A DNA stretch of 64,000 nucleotides from Thiohalospira halophila DSM 15071 (GTDB taxonomy: Bacteria > Pseudomonadota > Gammaproteobacteria > Thiohalospirales > Thiohalospiraceae). The position numbers and the translations under genes were made by a program. This document shows positions 26,553-34,259 of this stretch, one piece after another; position 1 is the first letter of the stretch, and the number at the start of each line of letters is the position of its first letter. The notes below the pieces were generated by a model. That model worked only from the letters and a program-made list of their open reading frames with translations, made no database searches and was not told the origin of the DNA. Where the stretch lies: contig NZ_FOMJ01000006.1 in assembly GCF_900112605.1 (NCBI RefSeq), positions 1 to 64,000 on the forward strand, in the 5' to 3' direction.

Positions 26553-27478
26553 GACCGGCGCACCGAACTCCGCAGGGAGTCCAGGCTCACCGTGGTGGCA
26601 CCATCCTCGGACCGCTGCTGCGCCGGCGTGGTCTCCGGGGCCCAGGCGTGGCCGTGGACCACCTCCCAGGTGGTCGGCAGAACGCCCTCGGCGGTCCGGA
26701 AGGGCTCGTAGGCGGCCTCCAGGCCGGCCAGGGTCCGGCGCCCCATGAGGCCCTCCCGGCGACCGCCGGTGACGGTCTGGGCGCCGATGGTCTTGAGATC
26801 CCGCATGAGGCCGCGGACGTCCGGATAGGTCAGGGTGAAGTACTCCATGTCCATGACCGGGTCGGCCAGGCCGGCATGGACCAGTTCGTCGCCCAGGTCG
26901 TGCATGTCCACGAAGGTGTTCACGTGGGCCTCCCCGTCCACCGTGGCCCAGGCCGCGCGCAGTTCATGCAGGGTATCCGGGCCGAAGGTGGTGAAGAGGA
27001 AGAGGCCACCGGGGCGCAGGACCCGGCGTACCTCGGCGAAGGCCGTGGCCGGGTCGCACCACTGCAGGGTGAGGTTGGAGAAGACCAGGTCGAAGCTGGC
27101 CGCCGGGAAGGGCAGCGCCTCCAGGTCGGCGGAGGTGAAGTGGCGCCGACCGCGCCAGGGGACCTTCGCCCCCCGCCACCAGCCGCCGACGCGGCGGCGG
27201 GCGCGGGCCACCATGGCCGGGGCCAGGTCGGCGGCGATCACCTCGGCTCTTGGATAGCGCTGCACCAGCCGCTCGGCCCCCCGGCCGGTCCCGGTGCCGA
27301 TATCCAGCACCCGCTCCGGCTGCATGAGTATCAGGTCCAGCCGCTCGTCCATGTGCGCCCCCACCTGGTGCTGGAGGACGGCGGCGGCATCGTAGTCCTC
27401 GGCGGCCCGGTCGAAGGCGGCCCGGATCTGCTGCCGGACCCGCTGCCTGTCGCCCCGTTGGTCGTCGAACTCAGCCAT
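26549..27478 (-). CDS. bioC: Malonyl-ACP O-methyltransferase BioC
   Basis: A 309-residue SAM-dependent methyltransferase. Motif I is VLDIGTGTGRGAERL, motif II includes EALPFPAASFDLVFSNLTLQ and motif III RPGGLFLFTTFGPDTL. The N-terminal helix FDRAAEDYDAAAVLQ is typical of BioC. It methylates malonyl-ACP to start pimelate synthesis through fatty-acid elongation. The start at 27478 overlaps bioH by 8 nt; a longer reading frame is only bioH in another frame. Confidence 0.95.
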   Translation of the reverse strand: MAEFDDQRGDRQRVRQQIRAAFDRAAEDYDAAAVLQHQVGAHMDERLDLILMQPERVLDIGTGTGRGAERLVQRYPRAEVIAADLAPAMVARARRRVGGWWRGAKVPWRGRRHFTSADLEALPFPAASFDLVFSNLTLQWCDPATAFAEVRRVLRPGGLFLFTTFGPDTLHELRAAWATVDGEAHVNTFVDMHDLGDELVHAGLADPVMDMEYFTLTYPDVRGLMRDLKTIGAQTVTGGRREGLMGRRTLAGLEAAYEPFRTAEGVLPTTWEVVHGHAWAPETTPAQQRSEDGATTVSLDSLRSSVRRS

Positions 27479-28226
27479 CCAGCGCCTCCCGGAAGGCCTC
27501 GGGGTGGGAGAGGAAGGGGGCATGGCCGGCCCCCTCCAGGATGGTCGTTCGCCCCTCCGGGGCCAGGTCGGCGGCGGCCTCCAGGGCGGCCGCCGGGACC
27601 AGGTTGTCCCGCTGGCCGCCGATGAAGTGGACCGGGACCGCCAGCCCCGCCAGCTCGGAGCGGAGATCGCTACCGGCCAGCCACTCCAGCCCCCGGGCCA
27701 GGGCGTCATGGTCGGGCTCGCCGTGCTCGAAGACCCGCTCGCGCAGGCGGCGGACATCCTCCCGGGCCGTGGCCGAACCGCGGGCCTGGAGGGCGAGGAA
27801 GCGCAGCAGGGTGCCGCGATAGTCCCGGGCCAGGTCAGCGGCGAAGTCGTGGAGGACGCCGGGCGGCGTGGCGTGGGGCCAGTCGGCCCCGGTGACGAAG
27901 CGGGGCGTGGCCGCCACCAGCTTCAGGGCGGCCACCCGCTCCGGGAAGTCCAGCGCCAGCCGCAGGGCGACCAGGCCGCCCAGGGACCAGCCCACCAGCG
28001 TCGTCCGCTCCGGCAGCACCTCCGCCACCTCGGCGGCGGCCCCGGCCAGGGTCGAGGGAACCGGACCGCGGCTGGCGCCGTGGCCCGGGAGATCCACGAT
28101 GGTCACCCGGCGGTCCCCGGCCAGCGCGTCGGCGGTCTCGGTCCAGACGCCGCCATGCAGCCCCCAGCCGTGGATCAGGGCCCAGTCGGGGCCACTACCC
28201 CGCACCGTGGTCGCCAGGTCGCTCAT
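27471..28226 (-). CDS. bioH: Pimeloyl-ACP methyl ester carboxylesterase BioH
   Basis: A 251-residue alpha/beta hydrolase with the nucleophile Ser81 in LVGWSLGGLVALR, an oxyanion-hole region ALIHGWGLHGGVW and the catalytic His in GAGHAPFLSHP near 234. It removes the methyl group when the pimeloyl chain is complete. It overlaps bioF by 4 nt and bioC by 8 nt. The gene order supports BioH over a generic esterase. Confidence 0.94.
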   Translation of the reverse strand: MSDLATTVRGSGPDWALIHGWGLHGGVWTETADALAGDRRVTIVDLPGHGASRGPVPSTLAGAAAEVAEVLPERTTLVGWSLGGLVALRLALDFPERVAALKLVAATPRFVTGADWPHATPPGVLHDFAADLARDYRGTLLRFLALQARGSATAREDVRRLRERVFEHGEPDHDALARGLEWLAGSDLRSELAGLAVPVHFIGGQRDNLVPAAALEAAADLAPEGRTTILEGAGHAPFLSHPEAFREALDG

Positions 28227-29392
28227 GCCGGAACCTCCGCCGGCCGGGTCGCGGCCAGGGCCGCCACCAGCTCGTCGATCTCGGCCTCGGTGTGGTCGGC
28301 GGTGAGGCTCACCCGCAGCCGCGCCGTCCCCGGCGGGACCGTGGGCGGGCGCACGGCCGCCACCCGGAAGCCGCGCTTGCCCAGGGCATCGGCCCAGGCG
28401 GAGGCGGTCTCCGCCTCCCCCGCCGGCAGGGGCTGGATGGGGGTGGGCGACTCCATGAGCGCCAGCCCGGCCTCGGCCGCCCCGGCCCGGAAACGCCGGA
28501 TGAGGGCGTCCAGGTGGGCCCGGCGGCGCTCGCCCTCCTCGCCCTGGATGAGGGCGAGGCTGGCCCGGGTGGCCTCGGCCACGGCGGGCGGGAGGGCCGT
28601 GGTATAGATGAAGGTCCGCGCGGTATTCACCATCGCCTCGATGAGGGCCTCGTCGCCGGCGACGAAGGCGCCGAAGGTGCCGAAGGCCTTGCCCAGGGTC
28701 CCCACCAGCACCGGCACCTCGGCGGTCCCCAGCCCGGCGGCGGCGACGCTGCCCCGTCCGCCGGGGCCCACCACGCCCAGGCCGTGGGCATCGTCCACCA
28801 TGAGCCAGCTCTTCCCCGCCGCCTCCGCCAGCTCGGTCAGGGGGGCAAGGTCGCCGTCCATGCTGAAAACGCCGTCGGTGGCCACCAGGGCGGTATCGTC
28901 GCCCCGGCGGCGTGCCAGGTCGGCGGGGTCGGCGTGGGCGTAGCGGCGCAGGCGCGCCCCAGCCAGCCGGGCGCCGTCGATGAGGGAGGCGTGGTTGAGC
29001 CGATCCTCCCAGACGGTATCCCGACGGCCGGCCAGCGCCTCGATGACCCCGAGGTTGGCCATGTAGCCGGTGGAGAAGACCAGGGCCCGCTCGCGGCCGA
29101 CGAACGCGGCCAGCTCCGCCTCCAGGGCCTGGTGGGGCCCGGCGTGCCCCCCCAGCAGGTGGGCGGCCCCGGCCCCGGCGCCCCAGCTCCGCGCCCCCCC
29201 CGCCAGGGCGGCGGCGGGCTCCGGATGGGCCGCCAGCCCCAGGTAGTCGTTGCTGGCGAAGTTGCGGTACTCGACGCCGTCCAGGACCACCCGGGCCCCG
29301 GGGGCCGATTCCAGCAGGGGGCGACGCCGGTAGAGGCCCTCGGCCTCCCGCCGGGCCAGCAACGGACCCAGACGCTGTGCGGCGTCGGCCAT
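28223..29392 (-). CDS. bioF: 8-amino-7-oxononanoate synthase BioF
   Basis: A 389-residue alpha-oxoamine synthase using PLP to condense pimeloyl-ACP with alanine. FASNDYLGLAAHPE lies near the N-terminus, DDAHGLGVVGPGGRG binds the cofactor, and the Schiff-base Lys is in VGTLGKAFGTFGAF near 235. Start MADAAQR at 29392 overlaps the bioB stop as TGATG; 54 further upstream codons are bioB in another frame. Confidence 0.96.
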   Translation of the reverse strand: MADAAQRLGPLLARREAEGLYRRRPLLESAPGARVVLDGVEYRNFASNDYLGLAAHPEPAAALAGGARSWGAGAGAAHLLGGHAGPHQALEAELAAFVGRERALVFSTGYMANLGVIEALAGRRDTVWEDRLNHASLIDGARLAGARLRRYAHADPADLARRRGDDTALVATDGVFSMDGDLAPLTELAEAAGKSWLMVDDAHGLGVVGPGGRGSVAAAGLGTAEVPVLVGTLGKAFGTFGAFVAGDEALIEAMVNTARTFIYTTALPPAVAEATRASLALIQGEEGERRRAHLDALIRRFRAGAAEAGLALMESPTPIQPLPAGEAETASAWADALGKRGFRVAAVRPPTVPPGTARLRVSLTADHTEAEIDELVAALAATRPAEVPA

Positions 29393-30393
29393 CACGCCCC
29401 GGCGGCGGCCGCGGCCTCCACCGCGGCCCAGTCGCCCCCCTCGGGCCGCAGGCCCAGGCGCTCGAACAGCGCCCGGTCGCGCTCCACGTCGGCGTTGCCG
29501 GTGGTCAGGAGCTTCTCGCCGTAGAAGATGGAGTTGGCCCCGGCGGAGATGCACAGCGCCTGGAGGGCGTCGTCCATGTCCTCGCGCCCGGCAGAGAGCC
29601 GGACGTGGGAGGCCGGCATGGCGATGCGGGCGGCGGCGATGGTGCGCACGAACTCGATGGGGTCGAGCTCCTCGATGCCGTGGAGCGGCGTCCCCTCCAC
29701 CTGGATGAGCAGGTTGATGGGCACGCTCTCCGGGTGGGGATCCAGGGTGGCGAGCTGCTGGAGCAGGCCGGCGCGCTCGTTGCGACTCTCGCCCATGCCG
29801 AGGATCCCGCCGGCGCAGACCTTCATCCCCGCCTCGCGAACCCGGCTCAGGGTATCCAGCCGCTCCTGGTAGGTGCGGGTGGTCACCACGGTGCCGTAGA
29901 ACTCCGGCGAGGTATCCAGGTTGTGGTTGTAGTAGTCCAGGCCCGCCTCGCGCAGCCGGGTGGTCTGCTCGTCGCTGAGCATGCCGGCGGTGAGGCAGGT
30001 CTCCATGCCGAGGTCGCGGACCCGGCGGACCATCTCGGCCACGGTATCCAGGTCCTTGTCCCGGGGGCTGCGCCAGGCCGCGCCCATGCAGAAGCGGCTG
30101 GCCCCGGCATCCCGCGCCTGGCGCGCGGCATCCTCCACCTCCTCGATCTGCATCAGGCGATCGCGCTCCAGCCCGGTATCGTAGCGCGCCGACTGCGGAC
30201 AGTAGGCGCAGTCCTCGGGGCAGGCGCCGGTCTTGATGGAGAGCAGGGTGGAGAGCTGCACCTCGGCGGGGTCGAAGTGGGCCCGGTGGGCGGCCTGCGC
30301 CCGGTACATGAGCTCCGGGAAGGGCAGCTCCACGAGCTCGCGGATCTCGGCGCGGCTCCAGTCGTGGCGCGGGGCCGTGGGAATCTCGATCAT
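29392..30393 (-). CDS. bioB: Biotin synthase BioB
   Basis: A 333-residue radical SAM enzyme that inserts sulfur into dethiobiotin. The SAM cluster motif is Cys58, Cys62 and Cys65 in [27 protein letters not shown] and SAGREDM are also conserved. It is the first biotin gene of the operon and lies 12 nt after a small membrane-protein gene. A BirA-like site upstream of that gene suggests repression by biotin. Confidence 0.97.
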   Translation of the reverse strand: MIEIPTAPRHDWSRAEIRELVELPFPELMYRAQAAHRAHFDPAEVQLSTLLSIKTGACPEDCAYCPQSARYDTGLERDRLMQIEEVEDAARQARDAGASRFCMGAAWRSPRDKDLDTVAEMVRRVRDLGMETCLTAGMLSDEQTTRLREAGLDYYNHNLDTSPEFYGTVVTTRTYQERLDTLSRVREAGMKVCAGGILGMGESRNERAGLLQQLATLDPHPESVPINLLIQVEGTPLHGIEELDPIEFVRTIAAARIAMPASHVRLSAGREDMDDALQALCISAGANSIFYGEKLLTTGNADVERDRALFERLGLRPEGGDWAAVEAAAAAGA

Positions 30394-30405
30394 GCTCCTC
30401 GTTCC

Positions 30406-30813
30406 TTATTTCTTGTCATGTTCGGCGGGAATGGGCGTGTCGTGCCATTCCTCGCGCTGGATCTGCACCAGCTGGTAGATGGACCAGGGGATGATGATCA
30501 CCGCGCAGAAGATCCAGAGGACCACCCACGGCATCAGCCCCCGGGAGAAGAAGGTGGCCACGACCACCACCAGGCCGACGGCGCCGTAGAGCGGTGTGGC
30601 CCCGGTCTGGGTGTAGTGGCCCACCCGCGGGTTGGGATTGTGGCGGTTCATGGCGTAGACCAGCATGGAGGCTCCCAGCCAGAAGATCCCCAGCGGCAGC
30701 GGCACGAGCATCGCCGCGATGTTGCCGTAGTGGAAGATCTTGGCGGCGAAGCGGGCACTCGCGGCGGTCACCACGCGCGGGCCTTTGCCCTCCGCGTTCT
30801 CGGTCTCGGTCAT
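30406..30813 (-). CDS. Small membrane protein preceding bioB, function unknown
   Basis: A 135-residue protein with about four hydrophobic segments: NIAAMLVPLPLGIFWLGASM (may form one or two helices), YGAVGLVVVVATFFS and MPWVVLWIFCAVIIIPWSIY. A conserved-looking polar loop NRHNPNPRVGHYTQTG follows the first. GGAGCTCCC precedes the ATG. No family was recognised. It is only 12 nt from bioB and shares the promoter that carries a BirA-like operator. Biotin or pimelate-related transport is possible but unproven, and it lacks the length of BioY. Confidence 0.75.
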   Translation of the reverse strand: MTETENAEGKGPRVVTAASARFAAKIFHYGNIAAMLVPLPLGIFWLGASMLVYAMNRHNPNPRVGHYTQTGATPLYGAVGLVVVVATFFSRGLMPWVVLWIFCAVIIIPWSIYQLVQIQREEWHDTPIPAEHDKK

Positions 30814-30841
30814 GGGAGCTCCTGGGTCGGTTAGGGGGACC

Positions 30842-30895
30842 ATGCTAATCTGGCCCGGGACGCTGTCAACCGGCAGGGAGGCCGGATGGTTGACG
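30842..30895 (-). promoter_or_regulatory. Probable bio promoter with BirA-like operator
   Basis: TGTCAACC-N16-GGTTGACG (30864-30895) resembles the BirA operator consensus TGTAAACC-N14-16-GGTTTACA, with one and two mismatches in the arms. The minus-strand -35 TTGACA (30864-30869) is perfect and embedded in the left arm. A -10-like TAGCAT (30842-30847) follows at 16 bp. Repressor bound here would block the bio promoter. The right arm overlaps the comF start codon. Confidence 0.7.
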
Positions 30896-31590
30896 AGAAC
30901 CGACGGGAACGGACGCCCCGGGACCGCCCCCTGGGGCCGCGCTGCCGCCTCTGCCGTGGGCCGGCGGACGGCCCCCTCTGTCCCGGCTGTCGGGGCGACC
31001 TCCCCCGGATCCCCGACCCCTGCCCCGAGTGCGGCGAGCCCGGGCACGGCCCGGAGCCCTGCCCGGCCTGCCGTCGGCAACCACCCGCCACCCCCCTCCT
31101 CGCGGCCTGCCGGTACGCCTGGCCGGTGGACCGGCTGATCCACGCCATGAAGTTCCACGGCGATCTGGTGGCTGCCCGGGGACTGGGCGAGGTGCTCGCG
31201 GAGGCGGTTGCCGGGGAGTCCGTGGATGCCCTGGTCCCGGTCCCCCTGCACCGGCGGCGGCTGGCCGAGCGGGGATTCAACCAGGCCCTGGAAATGGCCC
31301 GCCCGGTGGCCCGGACCACGGATGCGCGCCTCTGGCCGCACCACGCCGTCCGGCAGCGGGCCACAGCGGCCCAGTCGGGGCTGGATGCCCGCGCCCGACA
31401 GACCAACATTCAAGGCGCCTTCCGGATCCGCCGGCCGGTGGCCGGGGCCCGTATCGCCATCGTGGACGACGTGGTCACCACCGGCGGCACCACCCGGGAG
31501 CTGGCCCGGGCCCTGCTGGAGGCCGGGGCCGCGGCGGTGACGGTCTGGGCCGTCGCCCACGCCGATCCCCCGGCAGAGGACGGGGACTAG
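30886..31590 (+). CDS. comF: ComF-family phosphoribosyltransferase-like protein
   Basis: A 234-residue protein with an N-terminal double zinc finger (CRLCRGPA at 20-23, CPGC, CPECGEPGHG, CPAC) and a C-terminal type I PRTase fold with VPVPLHRRRLAERGFNQ and the PRPP loop IAIVDDVVTTGGTTREL. ComF helps natural transformation, probably in handling internalised single-stranded DNA. It is divergent from the bio operon, a common arrangement in gammaproteobacteria. Its 3' end overlaps the convergent barrel gene by 4 nt. Confidence 0.92.
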   Translation: MVDENRRERTPRDRPLGPRCRLCRGPADGPLCPGCRGDLPRIPDPCPECGEPGHGPEPCPACRRQPPATPLLAACRYAWPVDRLIHAMKFHGDLVAARGLGEVLAEAVAGESVDALVPVPLHRRRLAERGFNQALEMARPVARTTDARLWPHHAVRQRATAAQSGLDARARQTNIQGAFRIRRPVAGARIAIVDDVVTTGGTTRELARALLEAGAAAVTVWAVAHADPPAEDGD

Positions 31591-32345
31591 AAGATGTAGT
31601 GGACCCCGGCGTAGGTGCCGCTGAAGTCGGTATCCACGGTGACGTCACCCACATCCTCCAGGTCCAGGGACTGGGAGCGGACGCCGACCCGGACACCCAG
31701 CCCGAAGGCCGAGGTCCAGGAGACGTCGGCAGCGGTATCGGTTAAGCTGTTGTCCCCCGCCGAGATCCGGGCGGTACGGGCGTTCACCGCCAGGCCGGTG
31801 CCGGGGATGTGGACGCCGGCGGCCAGGTAGCCCAGCGGGATCCAGCCGTCCAGGTCCTCGTTCAGGGTCTCACTACCTCCGCCACCGGGCGCATCACCGG
31901 ACAGGTAGAGGTTGCCGGAGACTCGCTTGACGTCCAGACCGAAGTCCAGCTCGAAGAGATTGTCCAGGGGCGACCAGTAGAGGATGAAGTCGGTCTGGTC
32001 CAGCTCCAGATCGGTCTGCACGTCGGTGGCATCAACGTCGAACCCGCCGAAGGTTGCCACCGGCACTTCACCATTGCTCCCGCTGGAAGCAATGCTGGTC
32101 CGCTCGATGCGGACGTTGGGAATGAGGGGGACCGGGTGCTCGGCGTAGACCCAGCCCTGGAACTCCCCGGAGTCATCGAGCTTGAGGTCGTCCTGAAGAT
32201 CGACATCGCCGCCGTTGTAGGCGGTGGAGCCGTCGGGCTCGGCATTCCAGTAGTCGACGCCCACCCCGACCCCGAAGCCGAGGAGGTCGGCGCTGGCGGT
32301 GGCGGGGGCAACGGCCAGGGCCGCGGCGATGGCGAGCTTGCGCAT
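31587..32345 (-). CDS. TIGR04219-type outer-membrane beta-barrel protein
   Basis: A 252-residue protein with a signal peptide (MRKLAIAAALAVAPATASA) followed by DLLGFGVGVGVDYWNAEPDG, the start typical of TIGR04219 barrel proteins. Alternating strands continue to a terminal aromatic GVHYIF, suited to BAM recognition. The surface loops are rich in Asp. The role of this family is unknown. It stands alone and is convergent with comF. Confidence 0.85.
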   Translation of the reverse strand: MRKLAIAAALAVAPATASADLLGFGVGVGVDYWNAEPDGSTAYNGGDVDLQDDLKLDDSGEFQGWVYAEHPVPLIPNVRIERTSIASSGSNGEVPVATFGGFDVDATDVQTDLELDQTDFILYWSPLDNLFELDFGLDVKRVSGNLYLSGDAPGGGGSETLNEDLDGWIPLGYLAAGVHIPGTGLAVNARTARISAGDNSLTDTAADVSWTSAFGLGVRVGVRSQSLDLEDVGDVTVDTDFSGTYAGVHYIF

Positions 32346-32444
32346 GGTTCTTCCCTCCCTGTCGATTAGGGGCGGAAGCTACCACGAAGATCGGGGCAGG
32401 GCCATGAAGTAGCTCACACCCCACCCCTCCGCCGCCCCGGCGAT

Positions 32445-33011
32445 TCAGTAGATCGGACCACCGGCCGCCGCGTAGTCGCTGAGGACCCGCGCCGCCTCCG
32501 CCCGTCGAACGTCGCGCCGGACCTCGATGCCGCGCCGGCCCAGGGACTCGAGGCCGGCCGCCGGCTTGTCCCCCTCATCGAAACCGGCGGCGGCGATATC
32601 GGCCTCCCGGGCACCGGCCACCACCCGGCTCACCCCCGACCAGGGGATGGCCCCGAGGCACATGGCGCAGGGCTCGCCGGCGGTCACCAGGGTCAGGGGG
32701 GCGCCGGGGGCCGTGGCCAGGTCGTGGGTCCCCGATTGCCGCTGGGCAATGGCCAGGGCGATCATCTCGGCGTGGGCCCAGGACTGGCCACTGGCCAGGA
32801 CCCGGTTCATCCCCGGCGCCACCAGATTCCCGGCGGCATCCACCACCACGGCGCCGAAGGGCCCCCCTTCGCCCCGTTCCATGACCCCTCGCGCCAGGGC
32901 GATGGCGAGACCCATGGCGGCGGCATCATCCAGCGGCCCGGGATGGGCCCGGACGACCTCGTCCACCCAGGATGGTAGTTCGATCCGGATTGCCGGCCAC
33001 TCGGTAGTCAT
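32445..33011 (-). CDS. Nucleoside/guanine deaminase-type cytidine deaminase superfamily protein
   Basis: A 188-residue zinc deaminase with the HAE motif at 80-82 (WAHAEMIAL) and the second zinc motif at Cys115 and Cys118 (EPCAMCLGAIPWSG). PCAMCLGA is characteristic of the GuaD/TadA-like group. The extended C-terminus resembles guanine deaminases more than TadA (which ends sooner). The likely substrate is a free base or nucleoside such as guanine; this is inference. It has no operon partner. Confidence 0.85.
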   Translation of the reverse strand: MTTEWPAIRIELPSWVDEVVRAHPGPLDDAAAMGLAIALARGVMERGEGGPFGAVVVDAAGNLVAPGMNRVLASGQSWAHAEMIALAIAQRQSGTHDLATAPGAPLTLVTAGEPCAMCLGAIPWSGVSRVVAGAREADIAAAGFDEGDKPAAGLESLGRRGIEVRRDVRRAEAARVLSDYAAAGGPIY

Positions 33012-33132
33012 GTTCTTTCTCGACGGTTGCCGCGGTTGTGATTACGCTTTGGCGATATCCTGCCTCGAGGCAGTATGGCCATTAACCCCGCTTCCGGCGA
33101 ACGCGAAGACGTGCCCCAAGGAGCCCGGAACC

Positions 33133-34050
33133 ATGGACCCCAAGACCCTCCTCTCCAGCATCCCGTGGCAGACCCTGATCACGACGGGCCTGCGGGTAGT
33201 GCTCATCCTCGTCGTCGCCTGGGTGGCCATGCGCCTGGTCCGGGCCGCCCTCGCCCGCATGGAGCGCCGCCTGGTGGAGCGCGCCGCCGGCGACCAGGAG
33301 AGCGGCCCCGAGGCCGCCAAGCGCGCTGAGACGCTCACCCGCCTGCTACGCCAGGGGGCCGGCATCGCCATCGGGGTGATAGTGGCCATGGTGATACTCC
33401 GCGAGCTGGGGGTGGATATCGCGCCGCTGCTCGCCGGCGCCGGCGTCCTCGGACTGGCGGTGGGATTCGGCGCGCAGAACCTGGTGCGCGACGTCATCAC
33501 CGGCTTCTTCTTCATCCTCGAGAACCAGATCCGGGTGGGCGATGTGGCCATCATCAACGGCACCGCCGGCGTGGTGGAGCGGCTGAACTTCCGCACCGTG
33601 GTCCTGCGCGACCTGGCGGGGACGGTCCACGTGCTCCCCAACGGCGCCATCACCTCGGTCTCCAACATGACCAAGGACTGGTCCGCCTATGTCATGGATA
33701 TCGGCGTCTCCTACAACTCGGAGCCGGACCAGGTCATCGGCATCATGCAGCGGGTAGGGGATGAACTCCGGGCCGACGACTACTTCGGCCCGCTCATCTC
33801 GCAGCCGGTGGAGATCTTCGGCGTCAATGAGTTCGCCGACTCCGCCATCGTCATCAAGGGGCGTATTATCACCCGCCCCGGCCACCAGTGGGAGTGCGGC
33901 CGGGAGTACCTCAAGCGGCTCAAGACCGCCTTCGGCGAGGCCGGCGTGGAGATCCCCTACCCCCATCGCTCCATCGAGGTCAGCGATGCCCAGGGGCCGC
34001 TCACCGAGCGACTGCTGGAGGCCGAAAGGGCCGGCACTAGCGGCGCATGA
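33133..34050 (+). CDS. Small-conductance mechanosensitive channel (MscS family)
   Basis: A 305-residue channel protein with an N-terminal helix (LITTGLRVVLILVVAWVAM), a second near 75-95, and the pore-lining TM3 AGVLGLAVGFGAQNLVRDVI followed by GFFFILENQIRVGDV. The cytoplasmic beta domain includes LRDLAGTVHVLPNGAI. It releases osmolytes on hypo-osmotic shock, which suits a halophile. AAGGAG upstream supports the ATG at 33133. A long in-frame extension upstream overlaps the deaminase gene on the other strand and was not used. Confidence 0.93.
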   Translation: MDPKTLLSSIPWQTLITTGLRVVLILVVAWVAMRLVRAALARMERRLVERAAGDQESGPEAAKRAETLTRLLRQGAGIAIGVIVAMVILRELGVDIAPLLAGAGVLGLAVGFGAQNLVRDVITGFFFILENQIRVGDVAIINGTAGVVERLNFRTVVLRDLAGTVHVLPNGAITSVSNMTKDWSAYVMDIGVSYNSEPDQVIGIMQRVGDELRADDYFGPLISQPVEIFGVNEFADSAIVIKGRIITRPGHQWECGREYLKRLKTAFGEAGVEIPYPHRSIEVSDAQGPLTERLLEAERAGTSGA

Positions 34051-34183
34051 GCTGGAGCGCCCCGGCCACCACCGCCAGCACGCCCATGATGAGGTCGTCG
34101 TGAAGGAATCGCAGGTGGGCCAGGTCGATGAGGCCGGTGAGGATGAGCCAGGCGGCCAGGGCAACGTTGGCGAGGTACGGCAT
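34037..34183 (-). CDS. 48-residue hydrophobic small protein
   Basis: The gene encodes a predicted 48-residue protein with two hydrophobic helices (ANVALAAWLILTGLIDLA and DLIMGVLAVVAGALQL) joined by HLRFLHD. GGAGGAAACCC lies directly before the ATG, a strong ribosome site. It lies between mscS and the antiporter, antisense to both, with its end overlapping mscS by 14 nt. No family was recognised. Confidence 0.6.
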   Translation of the reverse strand: MPYLANVALAAWLILTGLIDLAHLRFLHDDLIMGVLAVVAGALQLMRR

Positions 34184-34259
34184 GGGTTTCCTCCAGAGGG
34201 ATGGTCGAGGGGCCTCATCGTGACCCCCGACCGTTCCGGCGACAAGACGGGCTAGGCCC

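Noticed and set aside
32527-33132. N-terminal extension of MscS over the deaminase gene
   Set aside because: The extension is antisense to a conserved deaminase and has low complexity; the ATG at 33133 has AAGGAG and gives a normal MscS start.
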